Assembly (NCBI GenBank): GCA_013350335.1 | Contig: CM023532.1 | Span: 36,085,708-36,149,707 of the forward strand | Origin: Chimonanthus salicifolius | Lineage: Eukaryota > Streptophyta > Magnoliopsida > Laurales > Calycanthaceae | Length of the DNA stretch: 64,000 bases | Reading direction: 5' to 3' | Translations under genes and position numbers: made by a program | The notes under the pieces: model-generated | What the model was told of the DNA's origin: nothing | What the model saw: only the letters and a program-made list of their open reading frames with translations | The model's database searches: none | Shown: piece by piece, positions 51,001-60,812 of the stretch | Layout: each line of letters begins with the position of its first letter | How positions within the stretch are numbered: position 1 is the stretch's first letter

Positions 51001-51945
51001 ACATATTATCTGCAGAACAAGTCATTCTCAAAGACTGATTGACCTTTACTCAACGCAGTCAAGGAGCCTCTTTAGAATTTTTACCAAAAGTTAAGAGCCT
51101 TTCAAATTAAAAGAACTTATAGGTTTTTTCAAATAAAACAAAAAAGGTGATTTTTTAGAAAAAAAATAACTATTTTTATTTTTTCATCTGTTTTGAGTGA
51201 AATACAATGTCTAAGGCAGAAATCTGAGAGAAGCCATTTCTTACAATTGAATTCCTAAGTACGACTCTAGAAACTCCCATGGTTCTAAGATGCATGTTAA
51301 TTTAGGCAGACTGATCTCAAGTGAGAAACATTAATAGAAAGTTCATTCTTTCTTTTAATTGTTTGAGAAGGAAATGATTTCTAGAATATATTGATACAGA
51401 TACATTGTTCACACAGGAATAAAGCATACCATCCATCTTGTTAAGTCTACAAGACAAAAAATAAATGATGTAATTGAATGAAATCATCACAAGGGCCATG
51501 ATTTTATGGCAGAAACAGGACTAACTTTGCCAAAACTCTTCAAGATTATATTATACAATTTACTAAAATCATCTCTTGGTTCATCCAAATCTTCATTCAT
51601 TACTGTAATAAAACTCAATCATAATCCTCAAATAAACAGAAGCAGCAAGCTAAGAACCTAAAATTTCAAAAAGCAAGAAGAGAGACCAACCTCATAGTTC
51701 AGACAAATGCCGTCACGAAGAGATGATTCTGCTTCTTCAATGTTGCCAATATCATTCCTCCGATCACCCTCACCGGTTCGAGAAGAATACATGCTTGCCG
51801 AATAGTCCCTGGTTGCCAGGGACTCAGACGATTGAACCCTATCGTCAGCATTTAACTGTTCAGCGGAACAAAGGCACTTCATTATCCTTCCCAACCTCAA
51901 GTTAACCTTGAATCCCCACCTCTTCATCCATTTTCTAATACTCAT
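45006..51945 (-). CDS. NPGR1: NPGR1-like TPR protein (No Pollen Germination-related)
   Basis: A tetratricopeptide-repeat protein of the plant NPG family (calmodulin-binding in the founding member; family members are reported as scaffolds for PI4-kinase recruitment at the plasma membrane). Exons in order of translation: 51945-51691, 49447-49195, 48446-47230 (the large central exon, 405 codons), 46427-46277 and 45322-45006. They join in frame to 730 residues, or 709 from the internal ATG at 51882. Diagnostic pieces are ESLATRDYSAS near the N-terminus (NPGR1-type), then EEARALLGRLEYQRGNVEAA, the NNIEEAILLLLILLRK helix, and C-terminal TPRs (WHDLAYAYITMSQWQDAE, NHKAWFNLGLIYRADG, ECFQAAVLLEESAPVEPFR). 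Intron 1 is 2.2 kb. Exon 4 must begin at 46427 (QGIYHRSLEIEIWHD) because the two nearer AGs give the wrong frame. Confidence 0.94.
45795..45960 (+). mobile_element. SINE-like tRNA-derived element in NPGR1 intron 4
   Basis: The segment reads TAGCGCAACTGGTAAGGGC (box-A-like), then GTGGGTGCAAGTCAC (box-B-like) about 35 nt later, the spacing of a tRNA-derived SINE head, followed by a unique body. It is antisense to NPGR1. No clear tail or target duplication was resolved. Confidence 0.5.
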
Positions 51946-54537
51946 ACTGTTTCATTAAAAACAAAGTCCTTACCACCATTTCCTTCAAAAGGTGGAAATC
52001 AACCCCCTCTCAGCCCTGCCTTTAGAAAATCTCAGTAAAATGGTCCAGGCACAAGTTCACCAGCTCTGGATGCTTTGGAAGTATAAAAGGATTCAAAGTT
52101 CTAATCTCCCAACAACCCAAATTCTTCAAACAATGATACTAGTTGCTTGAATGAAACCCAAAAAAGAAAAAGAAAAACAAATTGATCTCCAGCTATCAAA
52201 CCTAATCAATTCAGATGGAAATTTTGTTGAAAAATATGATGTATAATGTAGCATGAAAAGTTCAATTCCACTAAGAGAAAGCAATCCGAAATGTTTCTCC
52301 CATCATTTCCTCTAATCCAATTTCAGAGACCAGAAAAATTAGTCATATCATCCTAAACTCCACCTACTAAATACTGAAATGAACTAAATTCAGCCAATAT
52401 AAGAAAGTCTCTCACAAATTAAAGTCCAAAACCCACCAAGGACAACACCAACAACCCAGATATTCAATCCCGCCAATTTTTCGTCCAAGCTCACAATAGA
52501 TTCAGACCTTATAATCTAAATCCAACCTCACAAACCAAAAGGTTTCACAGAGAAGAAATACCACCTCCGTTTGATTGTACAAACACAGTCCCGACTCCCA
52601 CCGAAGTCATTCTCCAAACTTCATACCTCAAAACCCAACAAGAAACCAAGAGGAGCTAAGAAGCCAAAATTTAATAGGGGAAAAGCAACCCCATCTACCA
52701 TTCTACCACACCCAGATGAAAATTTCAATTCAGCCAACACCATAAATGAGATTAGTCCAGATACAAGGCCCTGGACTGAAGGGAAAAAGAGCGATCAAAT
52801 CATTGCAGGAAGAGCAGAATGGTCAAGTAAGCATTAAATTTGTTACCTTTTTACCTCTGCTTTTTCTACATGAGAAACATAAGCTGGGCCCATTTGTAAC
52901 TCAGTTCTTCAATTGATCAGCATTATGAAGGATAGGGTTCGTGCTTTCTTTTCAATGATTCCTCAGCAAGAATCCAAAGCAAAGAACTGAGAACAGCTCT
53001 TCAAGCTTAAAACTTCAAAATGCAATTTTTTCTAAAAGTGGTGTGCGTCACCGCCGTTTTTCCAAGGTTTAAACTTTAAATTGTCAAGTGGAGAATTGGA
53101 ATTTCGAAGAAAATTTTAACAAGTTATATTTTTCTGTAGCTTAGTTCTAAATTTAAGAATTTTTACTTTAAATTAATTCTCATTTTTCATACCCCTTTTT
53201 CTTATACATGTAAGAAGTATGAAGACTATTTCTATACATCAAATAAAAGTTTCGGGAGCCGGTCACTATAATTTTAGTCGTGCAATCTTTGCTTTCATGC
53301 TTCTTAAGTTAACATCTAATATTGAAATTTTGCATTGAGTTAAAATTGGATTTGAGAAGGTTGGCACTTGTGTTAAATGAAAGAACACTTGAATGATTCA
53401 ATTTAAATTTGAGCCTAAGCTGTAAATCAAGTTAGGGATGAATTTAGGATTTTTTTATCAAAATATTTTTGAAAACTGTAATTTTGTTTTAGAGTGTGTT
53501 CAGAAATTTTAATTCAACCCGAATGTTGTGCTCAATTATACCCTTTTTTTTTTTATGAAGAAGCTTCCGTGCACTAATGCATATTGAAGTTTTCTTTTTA
53601 AATATGTGCTTACTTCCGAAATACACATTTAATTTATATAGTTTATGCACTAGTAATATAATTTATGTGCTAAAGGTGTTTTCTTCACTAGTACACAGGA
53701 TTGAATGAGCTAGTTCGAGATAGGGTGCAAATTTAAAAAGAAAACTTCAATTTATGCCAACGGATCTAAAAAGAAGTTTGAGTGGGCGTAGAAAACATTA
53801 TGAAGGGATTAAATTTTTTAGAGATAGTATGACATAAAATTATAGTTTTGGAGGCATTTTCATAAAAAAAATCCCATGAATTTCTAAACCCAAATTCAAA
53901 ATCGGAAATTGGAAATAGCTTAAGAGTCAGGGCTTGAATCGAAACTGGTTAATCTATCCTAATCTGAATGAATTACATATATTAAATTTATAAAACCATA
54001 TTTTTCTTTAATTCATCGTTTAAAAAGGAGTTGCTTTTCCCTTTGTTAGGGCAGTCGAACTGTGAATTCTTTTTGATGATGGGAGAAAGCTTTGTGGTCT
54101 AGATTATAGGAATCTATAGTCATGATATTAAAGTACAATAGATTGCTAATTTAAGTAAAAGTTACCCACAAAAGATAAGATGAGGTCGACATCCACTAAA
54201 GATCAGCGTGCACCATGACATTATGCCTTGTGCCACAGGGTTACTCTATCAATTATTTTAATTTAAGAGACTACTCGATTTTACAAAAAAAAACATTTTT
54301 TTTTAAATAAATTATTTTTAATTAAAATATGTACTATTATCTAAGATTTAAAAATCTTAAAAAGAAAACCTACTGTCGAAATCAATTTGGCCCTGTAATC
54401 ACGTTTTAGCCTTTTTATTATGGATAATTTGCATTAAGGTCTATATTTTGAGCTAAATGCAAACTAAGTCATTGCATTTACAATAATTACAATTTCATAT
54501 TTAACATTTGAAAAGTTACAATCTTTTAACATGTCAG
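51946..54537. other. NPGR1 5' flank and intergenic DNA
   Basis: The first kilobase (51946-53040) is likely promoter and untranslated leader of NPGR1 on the minus strand; its base composition differs from the AT-rich DNA beyond. An 88-codon plus-strand frame at 52571-52837 has no recognisable family. Beyond 53050 only repeats were seen. Confidence 0.45.
53579..53756. repeat. Inverted repeat, MITE-like, with 20-bp perfect core
   Basis: TTGAAGTTTTCTTTTTAAAT at 53584-53603 is exactly inverted at 53731-53750. The similarity extends imperfectly outward and inward (GCAT and TGTGC words). The total of about 175 bp fits a small palindromic MITE; the target duplication is not visible. Confidence 0.65.
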
Positions 54538-54813
54538 TGTTAGACTCTTTGGAGTCTGATCATCAGATATGTATTGACGTGAACCGTTCAGAGATTGAGA
54601 GAGAGATCTGTAATGATAGTTGTCCCTTCTTTCTTCTTCTCCTTTGAGCATATTGGATCGGTTCGAACCCCCTGTATTGAAAGAGAACCACGTAAATCTT
54701 TGTATTGTGGTTTATTTCTCTGTGTTGATTTTTCTTTTTTCTATCTTCAATATTGTTGTTTTTGTGATATAAGAAAGACGTTTCCTCCCGTTCTCTCAAC
54801 TGCCAGTCTTACA
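54538..54813 (+). mobile_element. Possible solo LTR fragment
   Basis: It starts TGTTAGACT and ends AGTCTTACA, an imperfect LTR-like terminal inversion. It contains GAACCACGTAAATCTTTGTA near the 3' end, as in many Copia LTRs. No 5-bp flanking duplication was found, and the right end is overlapped by the 44-bp tandem duplication, so the boundaries are uncertain. Confidence 0.45.
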
Positions 54814-54892
54814 ATAACAATGGAGTAATGAGTTATGTAAAGTCACTTAGTCTTACAATAACAATGGAGTAATGAGTTATGTAAAGTCACTT
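54805..54892. repeat. Tandem duplication, 44-bp period
   Basis: AGTCTTACAATAACAATGGA continuing to AAAGTCACTT is present at 54805-54848 and identically at 54849-54892. Confidence 0.9.
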
Positions 54893-55393
54893 AAATTATA
54901 GAAATATACGAGGATGGGTGAAATGAAGAGTTGACAGCATAAATCATGACCAGTTGTAGTGTACAACTTTTATAGGCTGTTTATTTTATATTTCTAGGAT
55001 GATTTAATGAGAGTAAAATATCATCTAATCTATTACCTAACTATTTTGTTCCTTACATGTATTACAAGTTAGGGTGTTCGACATAAGTCTAAGTGAATCG
55101 TACAAAAGTCACAATTCTATTATACCATCAATATATTAGAATGATGGGAATCTAATTACAACCAATCTTTAAATGTCAGGATAAATTTATGTTACATTAA
55201 TAATGTAAAATCTTTTTTATAATTAACTCAAAAAACTAATCTACAAATTACCTTTTCTTTTTGAAAAATTAAGATGTGGGCATGTGTGGAACTGCTAGAG
55301 GACTTGAATAATTAAGTATCTACTATCAAGTCCATCTTTCAATCCTCAATGATGTAGAAATAGGGTCCCTCGATATGAGAAGAGGGTCTAAAG

Positions 55394-55558
55394 CAGGGAT
55401 TTTAATATCAGTTTTAAAACTTAAATATATTGGCTTATACGAATCGTGTTGGTCTATATTTGTCGATATATATCGTCGATATCGTTTGGTGATTTTAATA
55501 AAACAAATAATAATAAGAAAGAGATTTCACTGAGTCGAGACTGAGATTTCAATCCCTG
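55394..55558. mobile_element. hAT-type MITE, copy 3 (intergenic)
   Basis: A 165-bp element beginning CAGGGATTTTAATATC and ending TTTCAATCCCTG, with TATCGTCGATATCG in place of the ATATCGGCC repeats of copies 1 and 2. Flanks are GTCTAAAG and GTTTAAAG, an 8-bp duplication with one mismatch. Confidence 0.75.
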
Positions 55559-56399
55559 GTTTAAAGTAGTATGACAAAAGGTACAGATAAAAAATACAAC
55601 TGATATGCTGTGTATCGAGTACAATGTTGTAAGAAAATCTAGTTATAATGTATCAGCGGCAATGTACCAATGCATTATGGTGCACATGTAGTCGGAAGTA
55701 TATCGACTTATAATGGATAATACTTGTGTTGTGTTGTCCCAATATGATTGTATCGGGCAATGCATTTTTATTCTAGATAAAAGGATCTTTGTCCATTGGT
55801 TCTCACTTTATTATTATATTATATTATAAGAAGTACATAAGAAAAACCAATGCAGAACTGCCTAACATAGCATTTAATTTGAAAACTTGTAAATTCGTGT
55901 TGATTTTTGTGATGGGTAGTCACAAGGGCAAGGTCACACACCCAATATTTAATATTTTGTTTGTATTGAAAGTCCATATGTCTACCAATCACAAGAAAGA
56001 GTATAATATAGTATCATGCTGACATGCAGATAATTCCAAATTCCAAAATCCAAACCCTTATTATAGTATTATTATTCTCTTTAGACATGAGTTTCCCTTA
56101 CATTTCAGAGAGGTGTCACCTTAAAGAAACAAAGGACCGGCGACGGCGACTACTCAGTCAGTATGGGCACAACCATTTAATGTGATTTATTATTCAATAA
56201 TTTGAATTTTTTAATAAGTTAAGATGATTAAATAAATTTTATTTTTAGAGTAAGATAGCTCATGATAATCGATCCGACTCATCTGAACATTTCAGCCCGC
56301 TTGTCTCATCTACTAATAAATTATTCAAATTTTAAAAATAATAATATAAAAAAAAAATTAAAGGCTCCCATAAGAATTTGGGCCTTTAGTTGAATAAAT

Positions 56400-56923
56400 A
56401 TACAATAAGTAATTCAATTGGTTAACCTCCCACCTTAAAAAGAGAGAGGTGCCAAGTTCAAGTCCTTATGGCCTAACCTGGTGTACTCTAAGGGTAGTGA
56501 ATATCACTAGGGCTGCAACTTGGATCGGGCGAGTCCGGTTCCTTAAACCCCAACCTGATCCGAGTTGATATATATGGAACTCGACCCGAATTTTCAACCA
56601 GAACTTCATAACCTGACCTGATCCAAATTCTGACCCGAATCGCATTCTGAACCTATTTTAACCGCGTCAGATCGAGTTGAATCGGGCCAGGTCGGGCTAA
56701 CTTGTAAAATCCTCAACCCGACCTGACCCGAATTTCATACGGGTTTTTATCTCCTCAACCCGACCCGACCCACTTACCCGAAATTCTCGACCCGACCCAC
56801 ATGATTTCTCTGGTCGGGTCATGCGGGTCGGGCCAAAACTCGATCCGAGTTGCAGCCTTAAGTATCAACCATGGAGGTTTTACGCTAGATTTCTCACACG
56901 TAAATTAAAAAAAAAAAAAATTT
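56400..56923 (+). mobile_element. SINE-like element (family 1, copy d), interrupted
   Basis: The head and first half (TGGTTAACCTCCCACC, AAGTTCAAGTCC, GGCCTAACCTGGTGTAC) end at 56507; the second half (CCATGGAGGTTTTACGC, CACACGTAAATT, A-tail) resumes after 56868. The 353-bp hAT-like element sits between them. Confidence 0.65.
56508..56860. mobile_element. GC-rich hAT-like element nested in a SINE
   Basis: Inverted ends TAGGGCTGCAACTTGGATCG and, from the right, TAAGGCTGCAACTCGGATCG. Flanks AATATCAC and AGTATCAA are a diverged 8-bp duplication (6 of 8). The interior is made of GACCCGA/TCGGGTC words, far richer in GC than its surroundings. Confidence 0.7.
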
Positions 56924-57747
56924 ACAATAAGTATAACAATTAATTCAAATTCCAATTGGCAGAGAGAAATACAAACTTAATTGTTTTGCTTTTTTATTTT
57001 AGAAGAAAATGATGAACATTTTTATATAATTCTAAAACACGTTCAAATAATTCTATTGACTGAAAATTAGTGACTCAAGACAGACATCGGTCAAACGTAT
57101 ATGGCCGTTGTGATAAATCTAGCAATGAAAATGACTACAATACTCTCACAAAACAAAAGATGCATCACCAGTTCAGGATTAGACTATTAACAGTCAATTT
57201 TTACTAATATTTTTTAAGAATTAGTTCATTTCACTGTTTTCACTTTGAATCTTGTATCATGTACGATTTTAAAAAAGTTTAAAAGCAAATTCTATACACT
57301 TGAAAGACATTTTCCTTTCAAACCTCATTTTCTTTTAAATTTATCTATTTTTATTAATTTCTAAGTTTTTGCTAAAATAATCTCCAGTTTAGAGTTCAGT
57401 GGAAAAAAATATAATTAATCTATACAAGATGTAAATAAAATGATATTAGATATTTATAAAACTAGAATGAATGTTTCACATTGATAGATACAGACATAAA
57501 GTAAGTAAAGTGTTAATGATTTTTTTTAAAAAAAAATTATCATTTAAAAAAATGATAAATTACTACTAAACATACAAATTTCATACCAAGTGACAACTAT
57601 TTTTAATTTTTAATTTTCTAAAACCAAAGTGGTCTTGGGTAACAATTGAAGGTTCACATTTGGAACTATAAGATCTAATGATAGAATAGAAATGGGTACA
57701 AAAACAAGTCGTCTTCACAATCATTCTCCAATTACCAATTACATGAC

Positions 57748-57905
57748 TTTTTTTAAGACCAAGGTATCCAGGCCTCTTAGAGCACCAGATTAATCCTTAG
57801 AGTATATACAGACCTCTCTATCCACATGCACGAGGTAACTATGGAAAGTAACCATTTTATGTTAAGAGTGACTTGAACCCAAGATCTCCGACATCCCAGG
57901 CGGAT
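57748..57905 (-). mobile_element. SINE-like element, third family
   Basis: On the minus strand it has a box-B-like GGGTTCAAGTCAC near 57875, then a body, and ends in an A-run (poly-T at about 57748 on the plus strand). No tRNA function is expected. Confidence 0.45.
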
Positions 57906-58466
57906 TCTTGAAAGTCAAGCTAACCCTCACGGATTACCATTTTTGTATCTCTGAAGAATTAATTACAAATAATAACAGAAGTAGAAGATACATTTACCAG
58001 CAGAGATGCAGTGCAGATCGTCTAGTCTATACAGTGGTAAGCAAGAACAGTGCAGAGCTGAGACATAGCAGAAGTAGACAAAAGGGTTGATGGGTCATCC
58101 TTCCTTTCAAGTTCCCTTAAACAGAACTATAGACAAATACAAAATCGGGGCTTCCGATTTCCCTATGACTGACCTATTTCTGGTATCATCAGTTACATTA
58201 GATCTGATTTGAGTGATTGACCACCCTCCCACAAATCAAATCTGCTAATCTAATGACTTTTTCCTTTTATGCTTCACATTGTAACTTAGTTCTGTACGTT
58301 AAAGATAACAGACTACAGTACTACACTACTTAAAAGACATCTTTTTTACAACAAAGAAGCGCAGGCACTACCACCCCCAAACCATCTGCCATTTCTTCAA
58401 AACCGAAGGCAGAGAGTAACTGAAAGCAGCAGCAGAAAGTGCAGCACAGATGAGAGTAGCACCACC

Positions 58467-60236
58467 CTAAGGAACCAATTTCACCCATTCATAACGACCA
58501 TCGAGTGGTATGTCACACACTGCATCAAAGTTGTACCTGTTGAAAATTCAATGCAAACAGAAATTATACATCTATTCATGGTAAAAGAAAGTTAACGCAT
58601 AGCAGAGAGAATGTGGACTTCCTAATCCTTCTTTTGTAAATAGACAAACAAAAGCACCCTTTTGTCAATCAGTAGCAGCGGAAAATAGCACTACTTCAGA
58701 GCTTCTTTTTACAAACTTGTGCATTTAGAATAGTAAGGCTCTCCATTGAACAGTCTTGGGCAGATTTTTCTTCCCTTTTTTTCAAATTGATTCTTGAGCA
58801 TAATTCTCTTGTAAAAAGTAACAGAAACCTTTGACAGTCGATCCATCTAGTAAAACTACCATTTCAGAACTCAGCCAAAGTGTATCGGTTTCTTGTGATA
58901 GTATCAAATATTAGCTGAGTAAGCATCATCTTGGCATCCCTAACTACTACCACTACTACCATTAGATCACAATCATCTATTCCTTAGAAACTTTCTGAAT
59001 AATTGATAGGTGGACAAGATACAAAAAGGAATTTTTTTTTTTTTTAATTTAATATGGCTATCACCCAAGTTGAGACCACATTAGCCAATACAGTGCCACG
59101 ATACATTGGCTGATTATGCAATAGTTTTTTCACCAAACCAATGCAGGCTGATATTCTGAGCTTTAAAAAAGCCTGACCCAGACCATGATATGCAACAAAG
59201 GATTACAATCAACAGGTGATGCAAGAACATATCAGGGATTCTACCAATGCCTGAGGGCTTTACCTTTATATGCCTGTTTCAAAAGGCTTTTTGAAGTGTC
59301 CAATTAACTCTGAAATCAAAGGATGCAGAATCCCTACTTGCACTTTCAAAAGTGAACATGTTGATGCATGATGGAGTTGCCCTACATTACCAACATATGG
59401 GGTCCATTTTTGCTTAGGATGGTGGACTGGTTAAAGAAGTCTGTGCTTGCCAAAAATCACCTTGTACGAACAACCATCATATTTTTTGAAGTTCACAACA
59501 TTTAGGGATTAAAAGAATATTTTTAAATGATGGAAATATTCTTCTGGGCTTAAAAAACATGGCTCAAATAATCCAATCAATGTGATTTTTGGCTGACCCC
59601 TTATTCAAACAATATCTTTCTAAAAAACATATTCAAGCATACACCATATACATGGCTCAAGCTCTCTTTAAGTGTCTATCTACTTGGAGGAAAAATAAAA
59701 TTTTGGAAAGTCAGAAACCATATCAGAAAATAAAGATAGGTCTCCATTGTAAAAACCACTGCTTTCTCCCTCCCACCCTCCTCCCTCTTGACAACCTTGT
59801 TGCCAATACTGATAAAAGAAATCGTTACAGTAGAAAGACATTACTAAATGCCAGACATGCAACTTGTGGTCTCACTAGAGAAACCATTCACCACATCATT
59901 TTGGGGCATTCACCAAAATTTTCAAGGGGATTTAGGGTGTACTGATTCCAAAAACATGACTGATAAAATGTCCTCAGAAAAGCATATAAAATATCATGAC
60001 CAGCTTGATGCAGTAATTTTCAGGATTCATACTTCTCTATAAATTTTCTCAGTTGCTGTTGCTCCGCTTCTGCAAAGAACTCTTCCAGGTCATGTTCTGT
60101 AGGGATCCCATGCCGCATTACATGCTGCCTTCTCCCATTTGTCACTGCAGAACTCGTAGGTCTGGTGGTAGAACCAGGTGTTCCTAGGGACTCGGAGTTC
60201 CTTATGAGACTGGAAGGTGTAGTTTCCCTAACATTC
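58467..60236 (-). CDS. KRP: KRP/ICK cyclin-dependent kinase inhibitor, 3' exons only
   Basis: Inhibits CDK-cyclin complexes in the nucleus and slows cell division or promotes endoreduplication. Two exons are visible: 60236-60033 (it needs two bases from an earlier exon) and 58536-58467, ending in TAG. The first reads RNVRETTPSSLIRNSESLGT at its start and contains a second conserved piece, HGIPTEHDLEEFFAEAEQQQ followed by LRKFIEK. The last exon gives YNFDAVCDIPLDGRYEWVKL and the stop. Together these form the conserved C-terminal CDK- and cyclin-binding domain of plant KRPs, complete and without breaks. The split lysine codon fixes the donor at AGAGAA/GTATGA. The N-terminal exon with the start codon was not found between 60237 and 64000; it is beyond the window or too divergent to see. 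Confidence 0.9.
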
Positions 60237-60654
60237 CTACAGAAAAGGGAACAATCATGACAAAGTAAATAAACATCTTACATATAAAGCTATATCAGCC
60301 AACTGAAGCATCAAGACAAACAAATTAATCATCATTTAGCATGAAGACCACGAGGGATGAAATCTATTATCACATCATTAGCAGATTTCCTTTTCTTCAG
60401 CACGTACAAAATTGTTGCCAACTTCAGAATTTAGATTTAACTCTTTTTTTTTTTTCCTTTTTTTTAGCTAATGTCATCTCTTTGTTTTCATCTGTCCTAA
60501 ATGATTACAATGGCCCAAAAAAGAGAATGAGGAGGGGGGTCCTAAATAGGTAAAACTACTTGCGCCTCTTGGATACATGAAACTGGGGCTTCACATTCCT
60601 TTTCCAGCTTCATTCTTCCATAACATGGGCAACCAACTTCCTACCAACTAGGCC

Positions 60655-60812
60655 AATAACGTGCAGTTACAACCACCAAGAAGAACAAATAAATGATAAG
60701 TTCGAGCCCTCATGGCCTAACTTTGGTGCACCCTAAGGGCAGTGGGTATCGCCCGTGGGGGTTTTACGTTAGGTTTCCCGCGATTTTCCACACGTAAATT
60801 CAAAAAAAGAGA
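60655..60812 (+). mobile_element. SINE-like element (family 1, copy e)
   Basis: It contains AAGTTCGAGCCC (box-B-like), CATGGCCTAACTTTGGTGCA, GGGGGTTTTACGTTAGG, TTCCCGCGATTTTCC, CACACGTAAATT and an A-run. Less diverged than copies b and c. Confidence 0.7.

Larger units (their letters stand above)
55567..58466. other. Intergenic DNA between NPGR1 and KRP
   Basis: No gene was recognised. It contains a SINE split by a hAT-like insertion (56400-56923), another SINE-like element (57748-57905) and AT-rich dispersed-repeat DNA (57000-57560). The KRP 3' untranslated region should occupy the last few hundred bases. Confidence 0.5.

Noticed and set aside
52571..52837. An 88-codon plus-strand frame (lysine- and proline-rich)
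   Set aside because: No recognisable domain, no convincing further exons, and it lies in what is probably the NPGR1 leader on the opposite strand. Possible but unsupported.
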